Below are positions 1-7,537 of a stretch of 64,000 nucleotides of DNA, piece by piece (positions within the stretch are counted from its first letter, which is position 1; the number at the start of each line of letters is the position of its first letter). The DNA comes from Arthrobacter sp. MMS18-M83 (GTDB taxonomy: Bacteria > Actinomycetota > Actinomycetes > Actinomycetales > Micrococcaceae): the NCBI RefSeq assembly GCF_026683955.1, contig NZ_CP113343.1:2604001-2668000 (forward strand), in the 5' to 3' direction. The notes beneath the pieces are model-generated. The model made no database searches and was not told the DNA's origin. It worked only from the letters and a program-made list of their open reading frames with translations. Made by a program: the position numbers and the translations under genes.

Positions 1-597
1 GCACTTGGCTGGCCAGGAACGGTCTCCGAGATCGGCGGTTGGGGTGGCGGGATCTTCAACGGCGGGGCATGGCTGGACATCGATGGCCGTCGGGTCGACG
101 TCCACGACCGAAACCTCGACGTTGTCGAGCACGAGCTGGCCGAGGCCCGCCAGGGCCGCTTCCATATTGAGCCGCTCATGTTCCATCTAGCAGGGATCCC
201 GAGCTACCTGATCGTCGCCGAACTCGCCATCAACCGCGTCCTCCACGGCACTCTGCCGCACACGGACTACCCGCAACTCCTCCTAGAGACCGCCCCTCCG
301 GTTTGGACTGATCGGGCACACATGACGCTCGGCTACGCGCGCAACGCATACGTTGACAGCGGAAAGCTCACCGAGCTCGCCGGCTCCCTTGCCATATCCG
401 GCGCGATGGCCGCACACGCCGTGCTTGCAGCTCGCGGCGAGTGGGTCACCAATGAGAAACGGCTCCTGGAGCGAGCGGGGCTGCGCGAGATGGACGAGCT
501 CATCCTCGGACTACATACCGAACCGTCCATTCTTGAGGGAACGATCGATCAGGCCACCCAGCGTTTCAAGGATGCTTTGGCCAAAGCGATGCACTAG
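1..597 (+). CDS. Nucleotidyltransferase-like protein, 5' partial
   Basis: The window opens inside this gene. Frame 1 is open from base 1 and ends at TAG 595-597, giving 198 visible residues. The usual N-terminal catalytic GS...DxD segment lies off the left edge. The visible part (VSEIGGWGGG, VDVHDRNLDVVEHEL, EPLMFHLAGIPSYL, GEWVTNEK, LLERAGL) resembles actinobacterial proteins annotated as nucleotidyltransferase-domain proteins of the aminoglycoside adenylyltransferase type. A substrate cannot be deduced. The next gene is convergent. The assignment to the family is fairly firm by recognition, but catalytic residues cannot be checked here. Confidence 0.72.
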   Translation, partial: ALGWPGTVSEIGGWGGGIFNGGAWLDIDGRRVDVHDRNLDVVEHELAEARQGRFHIEPLMFHLAGIPSYLIVAELAINRVLHGTLPHTDYPQLLLETAPPVWTDRAHMTLGYARNAYVDSGKLTELAGSLAISGAMAAHAVLAARGEWVTNEKRLLERAGLREMDELILGLHTEPSILEGTIDQATQRFKDALAKAMH

Positions 598-682
598 CCC
601 CGCTCGGCAGGTAGTGTCCGGTCAAAGCCGGGAAATGGCGGGTTGGGGTCCCCGTTAGGGATCCTTCATTGGGATGCTGAGG

Positions 683-1366
683 TCACAATGCCTTCGCCAT
701 GGGGAGAAGTTCGTGCAGGCTTCGAATCATAAGGTCCGGGGCGGCTTTCGGTGTCGCGGCGCCTTCCCTGTTGAGCCAGACTCCGGTCCACCCTGCTGCT
801 TGGGCTCCGGCGACGTCGTTGGCCAGCGAGTCGCCAACCATGATTCGAGGTTCCCCGGGCAACAGGTCTGAGGCGATGTCGAAGATCCGGCGATCTGGCT
901 TTTCGACGCCGTGGTCCTGGGACAGGACGGCGGCCTGGAAGCAATCCTCCAGGCCGAGGCGCTTCGGGTACGAGTTGCCGTTGGACAGGAGGCCGACATG
1001 GTGGTTTCGTCGCAGCTCTGCTAGGACCGGCAGGACGTCGTCGTAGAGCATCACATCCGCGAAGCGGCGCTGCAGGTAAAACTCGTTGAGATGGGCCGCG
1101 AGATCGTCGTCACCCAATCGCAGGCGGGCGAGGCTCTGCCTGAAGGCCTCGAACCGCACCTGCTCAAGGTTGGTCACGTGGCCGCGCAACCGTTCCGCGA
1201 CGGCTTCCCGGTCGGTGACGAATGGCTCGACGCTCATGTCTCCTCCGGTCCCGGGCCGAAGCCTGCTGAGCTCGCCGATCGTGGCTGCCAGGGCCCGCCT
1301 CATCATCGCCTGGAAATCCCACAACGTCTGGTCACCGTCAAAGAAGAAGACTGCCATGCGGCCCAT
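683..1366 (-). CDS. HAD-family hydrolase
   Basis: This is a 227-residue haloacid-dehalogenase-type phosphatase, presumably cytosolic. All four HAD motifs are visible: FFDGDQTLW at the N-terminus (motif I, nucleophile and acid Asp), LLSNGN (motif II), KPDRRIF (motif III lysine) and MVGDSLANDVAGAQAAGW (motif IV). A helical cap lies between motifs I and II. The reading frame is open far upstream to 1915, but that extension is low-complexity and I reject it. I chose the ATG at 1366; the ATG at 1357 is equally possible. A GGAGG lies about 15 bases before 1366, which is rather far. The physiological substrate is unknown. Confidence 0.85.
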   Translation of the reverse strand: MGRMAVFFFDGDQTLWDFQAMMRRALAATIGELSRLRPGTGGDMSVEPFVTDREAVAERLRGHVTNLEQVRFEAFRQSLARLRLGDDDLAAHLNEFYLQRRFADVMLYDDVLPVLAELRRNHHVGLLSNGNSYPKRLGLEDCFQAAVLSQDHGVEKPDRRIFDIASDLLPGEPRIMVGDSLANDVAGAQAAGWTGVWLNREGAATPKAAPDLMIRSLHELLPMAKAL

Positions 1367-1613
1367 CAAAACAGACGCGTGCCTCCGGCAGGAACTATGT
1401 CGCAGAGAGTCCCGGTGAAAGTTTGTCCTGTGGGACAGCCGGCCCCGGCGGTCAGGGCTCACGCTTGCGCCGTCAGACGGCCTACCTATTCTTCCACCGC
1501 CCGAAGCCCCATACAGGCGCCTCAATGACCGATCCGTTGCTGCGACCCGTCTCTGATTAGCCCAACCGCAAGGCTCAGGCAGGACTGGGGCTGCCGGAAA
1601 GTAAGGTTGCTCC

Positions 1614-2381
1614 GTGGAGGAAGTGCTTTCCGGTGGAAACATGAACGAAGTGGTCCGCGCCGGAGATACGGTGCGACGTCCCAGTGGTCCCTGGACGAGC
1701 ACTGTCCATGAGGTCCTCCGTCGTCTGCACCTCAAGGGAATCGAAGGGGTTCCGCAGGCGTATGACATCGATGATGCAGGACGGGAGAGCCTGGACTTCG
1801 TGCCGGGCTCGGTTCCCTCGTACCCGATGCCCGTGTGGATCTGGGAGGACTCCTTCCTGGTGACCGCAGCCGGCAGGCTACGCGAGTTCCACGACGCCAC
1901 AGCAGGGCTGAACATCGTGGATGCGGTCTGGAAGACGCCGGTTCACGAGCCGGCCGAGGTGGTCTGCCACAATGACTTTGCCCCGTACAACTTCGTCTGC
2001 AGGGACGGCCAGTTCTCCGCGGTGATCGACTGGGACACGATCTCGCCCGGCCCGCGGATCTGGGATGTCGCCTACCTTGCCTACCGCCTCTGTCCCCTCA
2101 CCGCACCCACGAACCCGGACGGCCGCCCCGGGATCAGCTGCGAGGATCAGGGCCGACGACTTGGGCGACTGCTCGGCGCTTACGCCGACTTCACCGCCTC
2201 AGAGGCGCTCATCGTGGCAGTGGAGCGGCTTGAAGACTTGGCGCGGTTCACGGCCGCTGAGGCCCAACGCCAGAGCAGATCCGACCTCGCCGGTCACGTG
2301 AACCTCTACATGAACGACGTCGAGTATCTGCAAACTGCAGGGTCGAGCATCGTGGGCGCCGCAGAAAGAGGCATCCTCTAG
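1614..2381 (+). CDS. Phosphotransferase (APH/choline kinase fold)
   Basis: This 255-residue protein has the aminoglycoside phosphotransferase fold. The Brenner-type catalytic loop is CHNDFAPYNFV (H-x-D-x4-N), followed by the metal-binding Asp in AVIDWDTISPGPRIWD. The stretch PVWIWEDSFLVTAAGRLREFHDAT is typical of small actinobacterial APH-family enzymes. The GTG at 1614 is preferred because the following EEVLSGGNMNEVVR resembles the start of related proteins. The ATG at 1641, preceded by GGTGGA, is the alternative. It stands alone between a convergent HAD gene and a nucleotidyltransferase. Function as a resistance enzyme is possible but not shown; many members phosphorylate unknown small molecules. 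Confidence 0.82.
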   Translation: MEEVLSGGNMNEVVRAGDTVRRPSGPWTSTVHEVLRRLHLKGIEGVPQAYDIDDAGRESLDFVPGSVPSYPMPVWIWEDSFLVTAAGRLREFHDATAGLNIVDAVWKTPVHEPAEVVCHNDFAPYNFVCRDGQFSAVIDWDTISPGPRIWDVAYLAYRLCPLTAPTNPDGRPGISCEDQGRRLGRLLGAYADFTASEALIVAVERLEDLARFTAAEAQRQSRSDLAGHVNLYMNDVEYLQTAGSSIVGAAERGIL

Positions 2382-2487
2382 TTCGAGGAAGCGGCGCTTC
2401 AAGTCTCGCGTCCGGTGAGGATCCGTGAACGGGCGTATTCACGGTTCGACCCCGCGGCGCTCGTTGGTGTGACCCTATGCTCATGGC

Positions 2488-3207
2488 ATGACTTCAGCAC
2501 TGGACGGGGCCCTCAAATCGGCTCAAGCATTCGTCAGGAAGGTACACCCGGAAGCGGCCGCGTCCGCATTAGCCGGCAGCATCGCGCTCGGCCGCGGGAC
2601 CAGAACTTCTGATCTCGACATCGTGGTCTACTACGACGACCGTCCGGCGAGCTTCGCAGAAACACTCAGACATGACGGCTGGCTGGTCGAATCGTTTGTC
2701 TACGGCCCTGAGGGCATCGATGAGTGGTTCGCCTTGGAGACGAAGCAGCGCCGGCCCGTCGCCTTGGACATGTGGGCTGGCGGCATCCCACTGGTTGACA
2801 ATGTCGCAACGGCGCTGCTGCAGGCCCGTGCGCAAGGGGTGATGGCTGCAGGTCCGGAGCCGATCGGCGCGACACAGCAAGCCGACCTACGATACGGGCT
2901 CACGGCAGCCATAGATGATCTCCAGGGATGCCCGGATCCCGGAGAGGAGTTCGCCATCATCGCGGACGTCTATAAGCGCGCCGGGGAACTGATGCTCTTC
3001 GCCAACCGCAGCTGGCTTGGGAGCGGCAAGTGGTTGGTGCGACGCCTCGGAAATCTCCAGGATCCGACTGCGAAGCGCCTCGTTCAGTGGGCGGAGTCAG
3101 TTCCACGATCATCTGAGGAGCTCTGCCTCATCGCGCATGAGGTCCTCGAAAGCGTCGGCGGACCGCTGCAGGAAGGGCATACTCGGGGCTCCCGTGAGGC
3201 TGGGTAA
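2488..3207 (+). CDS. Nucleotidyltransferase domain protein
   Basis: A 239-residue protein with a DNA polymerase beta-type nucleotidyltransferase core. The signature GSIALGRGTRTSDLDIVV carries the GS helix-cap and two metal-binding aspartates (SDLD), and the third acidic position is probably in PVALDMW. A helical C-terminal half follows (AIIADVYKRAGELMLFANRSWLGSGKW), as in kanamycin-nucleotidyltransferase-like proteins. The ATG at 2488 begins MTSALDG. No adjacent HEPN gene is present, so a MntA-HepT toxin pair is not supported here. The substrate is unknown. Confidence 0.82.
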   Translation: MTSALDGALKSAQAFVRKVHPEAAASALAGSIALGRGTRTSDLDIVVYYDDRPASFAETLRHDGWLVESFVYGPEGIDEWFALETKQRRPVALDMWAGGIPLVDNVATALLQARAQGVMAAGPEPIGATQQADLRYGLTAAIDDLQGCPDPGEEFAIIADVYKRAGELMLFANRSWLGSGKWLVRRLGNLQDPTAKRLVQWAESVPRSSEELCLIAHEVLESVGGPLQEGHTRGSREAG

Positions 3208-3249
3208 GTATCCTTCACCCGCCACAAGGATGCCGGTTGTTCCGTGCTC

Positions 3250-3792
3250 TCAGCGACCAAGCACCGAAGCTGCGATCTGGCGTGCGGCTTGGTCCGGTGT
3301 GATGTGCGTGGTGTCGATGACCTCGGCTTCATCGTGCAGCCAGGTACGAGCTGCCACGGCGTATGGCTCCAAGTAAGCGAAGCGGAACGTCGAGGGGCCG
3401 AGGTCATTGTCGTTCTGTATGCGTTCGTGGAGCGTGGCCTGGTCGGCGTGGAGCACGAAATGCTGGATCGGTATGCCGTGCCCGGTAAGACCATCGCTGA
3501 TCTCCCGCCAGTAGCTCTCGACCAACACAGTCATCGGCATTACGAGTGTGTCTCCGGTGTACTCGAGCACGCGTCGGGCGGTTTCGACGACGAGTGTTCG
3601 CCATGGCTCCCAGTGCTGGAAGTTGTCCGATGCAGGAAGTCCCGGCTTGATGTCCATGAGCACCTCGCCGACCTTCTCAGCGTCGAGGACGCGCGCGTTG
3701 GGCAGCAATTGCTGCAGGAGCGCGCTCGTCGTCGTCTTTCCCGCCCCGTGGACGGACCTCGTGGACGTCGGCGCCGTGCCCAATGCCTTCAT
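3250..3792 (-). CDS. TmrB-like P-loop ATP-binding protein, odd N-terminus
   Basis: The 180-residue product resembles TmrB-type P-loop proteins (relatives of the Bacillus tunicamycin-resistance ATP-binding protein): LDAEKVGEVLMDIKP, WRTLVVETARRVLEYTGDTLVMPMTVL and HADQATLHERIQND are recognisable. The P-loop is abnormal. The sequence SVHGAGKTTTS has Ser where the first Gly of GxxxxGK[ST] should be, and the hydrophobic strand normally before it (such as LLWING) is absent. The ATG overlaps the TGA of the upstream ORF (ATGA at 3792-3789), so translation may be coupled. It could be a 5'-damaged gene kept open, or a divergent but functional kinase. Confidence 0.65.
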   Translation of the reverse strand: MKALGTAPTSTRSVHGAGKTTTSALLQQLLPNARVLDAEKVGEVLMDIKPGLPASDNFQHWEPWRTLVVETARRVLEYTGDTLVMPMTVLVESYWREISDGLTGHGIPIQHFVLHADQATLHERIQNDNDLGPSTFRFAYLEPYAVAARTWLHDEAEVIDTTHITPDQAARQIAASVLGR

Positions 3793-4094
3793 TCGACCGC
3801 GGGCCGGCAGCCGTAAGGATCAACGGTGCGCTGTTGTTCTGCAAACCGAGCTATCACGGTTGCATCCGGTTTGTGGAAAGTCCGCCAATCCGAGCCAACG
3901 TCGACCCAGCGAGCAGGTTGACCATCTTCCGGTAGGAGCTCGATCAGGGGGTCGGCGATCGTCCAGTAAGACAAGTTCAGTGTTTCAGACCAGTCTGACC
4001 GGTATGAGCGGGGAGCCGCGAAAGCCGGGCAGTCGGCAATAAAGAGGGCTTCAACTACCGAGTGCACTGACGTCCGACCCCAACAGCTGCTCAC
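3789..4094 (-). CDS. Hypothetical protein
   Basis: A possible 101-residue protein starting at GTG 4094, with another in-frame GTG a few codons later, and ending in the ATGA overlap with the TmrB-like gene. The composition from ETLNLSYWTIADPLIELL through ARWVDVGSDWRTFH and DATVIARFAEQQRT looks like a real protein rather than a shadow. I recognise no family. Its position suggests co-translation with the downstream P-loop gene. There is no convincing ribosome-binding site, so confidence is limited. Confidence 0.4.
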   Translation of the reverse strand: MSSCWGRTSVHSVVEALFIADCPAFAAPRSYRSDWSETLNLSYWTIADPLIELLPEDGQPARWVDVGSDWRTFHKPDATVIARFAEQQRTVDPYGCRPAVE

Positions 4095-4129
4095 TGAGTC
4101 AGTTCACGCCCCGCAGGTGCCACGGCTGT

Positions 4130-4702
4130 TCAACAGCCGATCCGTGGCCCAATCAGTGACATCGCCGTGCGCCGGGCGCGTTCCAAGCGCGCGCGGAAGC
4201 CTGCCGGCACTTGGACTGGCAATTCGTTGATCGGGAACCAGCGGACGTCCTCGCTTTCATCACTCACGGCGATCTCGACATCCGGGGCTGCGGCCGCAGC
4301 GAACCCCACATCCCAATGGGCAGTACAGGAGAATCCCGCATGCAGATCGTGTCGGTCAAGATCCACGATCCCGGGAGAAAGCAGGGCAAGGTCGCTAATT
4401 CCGGACTCCTCGCGGGCCTCCCGCTGTGCAGCTTCCGCCACCGATACGTCCTTTGACTCGACGTGACCGCCGAACTGTACCCAGAACTGCCCCTTGCGAT
4501 GGAAGCACAGGAGAACACGATCGAATTCAGGCGAAAACACGAAGCAGGACCCTGTGACATGCTCCGGACCGGCATTTCGGTGCAACCCGGCGTCCCCCGC
4601 TGAATTCAGGAACCGCAGATACGCGTCGCGCGACCCCGATGGAGGAAGTGCCATGAGGCTAGTTAGCAGGTTGGCAAGAGGCATCATGCCATCTTGCCGC
4701 AC
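4130..4702 (-). CDS. Nudix hydrolase
   Basis: This Nudix-fold hydrolase of up to 190 residues shows a near-canonical Nudix box: GGHVE, then AAQREAREESGI with the REUxEExG core. There is one extra residue between the GG and the conserved box spacing, as seen in many GGHVE-type members. It would cleave a nucleoside diphosphate linked to another moiety; the substrate cannot be read from the sequence. The GTG at 4702 gives the longest form. ATGs at 4687 and 4684 (MMPLANLL) are good alternatives. Its 5' side is a 322-base gap up to the gene at 5025. Confidence 0.85.
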   Translation of the reverse strand: MRQDGMMPLANLLTSLMALPPSGSRDAYLRFLNSAGDAGLHRNAGPEHVTGSCFVFSPEFDRVLLCFHRKGQFWVQFGGHVESKDVSVAEAAQREAREESGISDLALLSPGIVDLDRHDLHAGFSCTAHWDVGFAAAAAPDVEIAVSDESEDVRWFPINELPVQVPAGFRARLERARRTAMSLIGPRIGC

Positions 4703-4956
4703 TCGGCAACGAACAACTCAATGCCACGACGAGGGGGTGAATCGCAGCGATAAATGTCACTCCTGGGGCCCGTTAGACGATCCCTCAACGGACGCCTGCA
4801 AAGCGGACTTCGATGATCTGGGCGGCCGACTTCGGAAACTGACAGCTGATCGGCGGGGAAGGTCCCACAGGGAGTGTCCCGGTCCAACCCTTACAGGACA
4901 CTGCCCGGACGTCCTGGCGTAGGATTTTTCCGCTATCTGTGGTCTCCCCAAAAGGG

Positions 4957-4994
4957 GCTGGCTGCCCGGAACCACGTGGCTCCGGGCAGCCGGC
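4957..4994 (-). terminator. Rho-independent terminator for the 5025-5648 gene
   Basis: A strong hairpin has arms GGCTGCCCGGA (4960-4970) and TCCGGGCAGCC (4981-4991), extendable by three further pairs including one G-U. On the minus strand it is followed by CCCCTTTT. It lies 31 bases past the stop of the minus-strand gene. The rest of the 4703-5024 gap holds no gene that I can support. Confidence 0.7.
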
Positions 4995-5024
4995 CCGACG
5001 TAACTTCGCTATAGTGTCCGATGA

Positions 5025-5648
5025 TTACGTTGACTTCGCCGGCGTGAGCGCCCTCGCGATGATCTCGTAGTGGCGGAACTCACCCACCATGGCGCCAGCG
5101 TCGTTAGTTGCGCTGCGGATCTTCTCCGCGGGAGCGAGCGAGGCTTCGAGACTCGAGGCGGAGTCGAAGAGCGTCACGCCAGTGGCTTGGTTGGAGTCGC
5201 GATTGATCAGCCAGAAGCCGCCCTGGAAACCGGGGAGCTGGCGAGCCGCCGGGATGACGTTTTCATTGATCTGTCTAGCGGCTGTCTCAACGGCATCTGC
5301 GCTGCCGCCGGCTTCCGCAATGCGAGCATGAGTTGCGGTCTCGTGCACCTTTTCGCCGGTGTTCGCCAGCACGTCAAAATGGTCCACCGATACCACCTCG
5401 GCGCCAATCGCCTGGGCGGCGCCGGTCCGGATCTGGTCCGCTGCCGGTCGGCTTGTCTCGAGCGCCTCCTTGTTGTCGAAGAAAGTAAACGCAACACCGT
5501 CTCCGGTACCGCGGTCAGCGAGCCAGTAGCCGCCCATGAAACCCGGGATTCCTTGGACAGCGGGGATGACTTGCTCCTGGACGACCTTGATCGCGGTATC
5601 GAGGCTATTGGGTGAGGCCTTGGTAACAGTCCTTCTCGCGTAGAACAT
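5025..5648 (-). CDS. Tandem ABM-like (dimeric alpha-beta barrel) protein
   Basis: A 207-residue cytosolic protein made of two homologous halves of about 95 residues. Half one has VIPAVQGIPGFMGGYWLADRGTGDGVAFTFFD and half two has VIPAARQLPGFQGGFWLINR with VTLFD. This PGFxGGxWL...G..xTxFD pattern is that of antibiotic-biosynthesis-monooxygenase-like ferredoxin folds, which normally dimerise; here both units are in one chain. Catalytic function is unknown. AGGAGG precedes the ATG at good distance, and a strong terminator follows, so it is a monocistronic unit. Confidence 0.75.
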   Translation of the reverse strand: MFYARRTVTKASPNSLDTAIKVVQEQVIPAVQGIPGFMGGYWLADRGTGDGVAFTFFDNKEALETSRPAADQIRTGAAQAIGAEVVSVDHFDVLANTGEKVHETATHARIAEAGGSADAVETAARQINENVIPAARQLPGFQGGFWLINRDSNQATGVTLFDSASSLEASLAPAEKIRSATNDAGAMVGEFRHYEIIARALTPAKST

Positions 5649-5872
5649 GGATCCTCCTTCTCGAAAGCGTGCCCAGCCGGGTACCCGTTTGGTTTAGCAC
5701 AGGACCCGAGAGACCTTCAAGGGCTTCAGAAAACGGAAAAAAAATCGGACGCTAAGGGCGCATGGACGGAAGTAGCGGCTGGACCGCAGCTTGTCAATGG
5801 AATCCAGCCAGAGCCCGTCCGGTTGGGGACACTCGACGCGACGGTCGCGAGTCCCCTTCGCGGGTTTTGCCT

Positions 5873-6418
5873 TTATCTGAAGAAGTTGGGCGAGCTCCAG
5901 GGCGGGTCGATGGCGGCGTGCGCTAAGCGCACTGTGCCGCCGATCGATATCGGGAGCTGGAGGACAGCGCGGCCCATTCTGAGGCTGTCCGCGCAGGCAG
6001 TCCGCCCTGCGGCTTCCCTGCTCGCAGCTTCGACGGTGACGTCATTCCCGTCCGGATGGACATAAAAGCCCGCTGGCGTGGTGCAGTCTCCGTCGCCGCC
6101 GACGTATGCGACGGTCGCCACCTTGTTTCCGTCCGCGAACCCAAGGAACTTCCAGGGCATGCTGATGCCCGACGCCGCCTCCCCAGCGGTGATTTCCTTT
6201 GCAGGGACCGGGGCAGACAAGTGGGCGATGCGAGCATTGCTGAAGGGCTCGAGGGCATCAACCTGCGGTCCACTGGGCTGTGGTGACCGCGACGTGGAAC
6301 CCGACAACGACGACGTAGACGAAGGAGCCGGTACGGCCACCGCGCAGCCCACGGCCACGCAAGAGACGCAGAGCGCAATCAACCCGCTCAACCGCCGCAC
6401 CCTACGAGGCCGCCTCAT
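5873..6418 (-). CDS. Putative lipoprotein
   Basis: This 181-residue protein starts with Arg-rich residues, a hydrophobic segment and a lipobox ending in VAVGC (Cys25), so it should be exported and lipid-anchored. A Ser/Pro-rich linker (TSSLSGSTSRSPQPSG) precedes a globular domain with AGFYVHPDGNDVTVEAASREAAGRTACADS. I do not recognise the family. It overlaps the upstream membrane-protein gene by 17 bases, so the two are co-expressed. Confidence 0.7.
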   Translation of the reverse strand: MRRPRRVRRLSGLIALCVSCVAVGCAVAVPAPSSTSSLSGSTSRSPQPSGPQVDALEPFSNARIAHLSAPVPAKEITAGEAASGISMPWKFLGFADGNKVATVAYVGGDGDCTTPAGFYVHPDGNDVTVEAASREAAGRTACADSLRMGRAVLQLPISIGGTVRLAHAAIDPPWSSPNFFR

Positions 6419-6647
6419 GGAGCCACCTGCCGTCCGGGTGTCTGGTCACCTTGGCCGGGGTGCAGCCTTCCCCGAAGCATGCCGCAACCCACGTCGGCTC
6501 GTGTGCAAACACCAACTCCACATCGCCTGTGTAGGGGTACCCGACCGCGGGGCAGATGGTGCTGACACCCCCACGGATAAACACAGCCAGGGCCAGGACA
6601 ATGGCCAGCACCGCAAGCTCGATCAGAAGTAGCCCGCGGAGCTTCAT
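6402..6647 (-). CDS. Small membrane-anchored protein
   Basis: An 81-residue product with one N-terminal transmembrane segment (about residues 5-25) followed by an extracytoplasmic tail holding three cysteines (ICPAVG, AACFGEGC), which could form disulfides. PDGRWLHE ends the protein. Its 3' end overlaps the start of the lipoprotein gene, suggesting a two-gene unit. No family is recognised. Confidence 0.6.
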   Translation of the reverse strand: MKLRGLLLIELAVLAIVLALAVFIRGGVSTICPAVGYPYTGDVELVFAHEPTWVAACFGEGCTPAKVTRHPDGRWLHEAAS

Positions 6648-6839
6648 GCCGGGAGCCTAACCCGGAAGCCCGGATTCCGGACAGCAATCCCCAAAGTCTC
6701 TGACGCACGCTGCCGAGTCTCGCAAACTGTAAGTGGTGGCTCATTGCGTTCCACTTGGCTCACACCAGCCCACGTGCAGCATGCACGTTGAGGGATCCCC
6801 GAACGCTCGCGTGGCGCCGGTGTCTGACTACCATTCACT

Positions 6840-7367
6840 ATGGGCAGGAGAAACTTCCTCATTGAAGGAGGTTCCGGAACCGGGAAGACCTCTGTGTGCG
6901 AGGAGTTGGCAAGGCGCGGTTACCACGTCGTTCACGGCGATCGCGAACTCGCGTACCAGGGTGATCCGGAGACCGGTGCACCGATGGAGGACGTCACTGG
7001 TCTTGCCGTTCACGATCACCACCTTTGGCGGGTCGACAAAGTGAAGGCGCTCGTCGCAGATCAGCGCGAGGCGGTGACGTTCTTCTGTGGGGGATCGCGA
7101 AACTTCGCGAAGTTTATTGACCTGTTCGATGGCGTCTTCGTGCTCGAGATCGACACCGAAACCTTGGCTCGCCGGCTCGACGACCGGCGGAAGGACGAGT
7201 GGGGAGGACAGGGCCGGCAAGCGGAACGGGACCTCATACTCCGGTTGCATCGCACGAAGGCGGACACTCCGCGAGGTGGCATCGCGATCGACGCCACCGC
7301 CCCGCTCGCGCATGTTGTCGACGAGATCCTGACTTTGAGTGGGGCAGTAGGAGACTCCGCCCATTAG
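6840..7367 (+). CDS. AAA/P-loop nucleoside-kinase-like protein
   Basis: A 175-residue P-loop NTPase. Walker A is GGSGTGKT at residues 10-17, preceded by the short strand NFLIE. The tail VFVLEIDTETLARRLDDRR is the LID-like segment of small kinases of the adenylate kinase/shikimate kinase fold. Proteins of this kind are often annotated as AAA-family ATPase or nucleoside kinase in actinobacteria. The ATG is the first codon of the domain. A 170-base gap with a nine-G run separates it from the HEPN gene downstream. The substrate is unknown. Confidence 0.75.
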   Translation: MGRRNFLIEGGSGTGKTSVCEELARRGYHVVHGDRELAYQGDPETGAPMEDVTGLAVHDHHLWRVDKVKALVADQREAVTFFCGGSRNFAKFIDLFDGVFVLEIDTETLARRLDDRRKDEWGGQGRQAERDLILRLHRTKADTPRGGIAIDATAPLAHVVDEILTLSGAVGDSAH

Positions 7368-7537
7368 TCGGTCCTCCACGGGGCAGTCGCCCGGCAGCCC
7401 GCGGGGGGGGGGTCCTCAAGCGTGCTATCAGTTCTTTCCGCTCCGCCGTAACGGCGCTGGCGATGCCAACTCTGGTCGTTTCCGTGCTGCGAACGCCTCG
7501 GAGGGTGCGTTGCCTCCAACACCGTTAGTCTTAGCGC

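Noticed and set aside
2423..2444. Hairpin CCGTGAA...TTCACGG as terminator of the phosphotransferase gene
   Set aside because: The stem is only seven pairs, without a T tract, and it lies in the likely promoter region of the next gene, so its role is undecided.
611..5024. Recurring GTGTCC(C)GGTC-like strings at about 611, 4872 and 5011 as insertion-sequence ends
   Set aside because: The matches are only 8-12 bases, not flanked by target duplications, and no transposase is present.
7368..7537. Gap with a nine-G run considered as a regulatory element
   Set aside because: No palindrome, promoter or structure could be supported beyond the homopolymer, which may also be a sequencing artefact.
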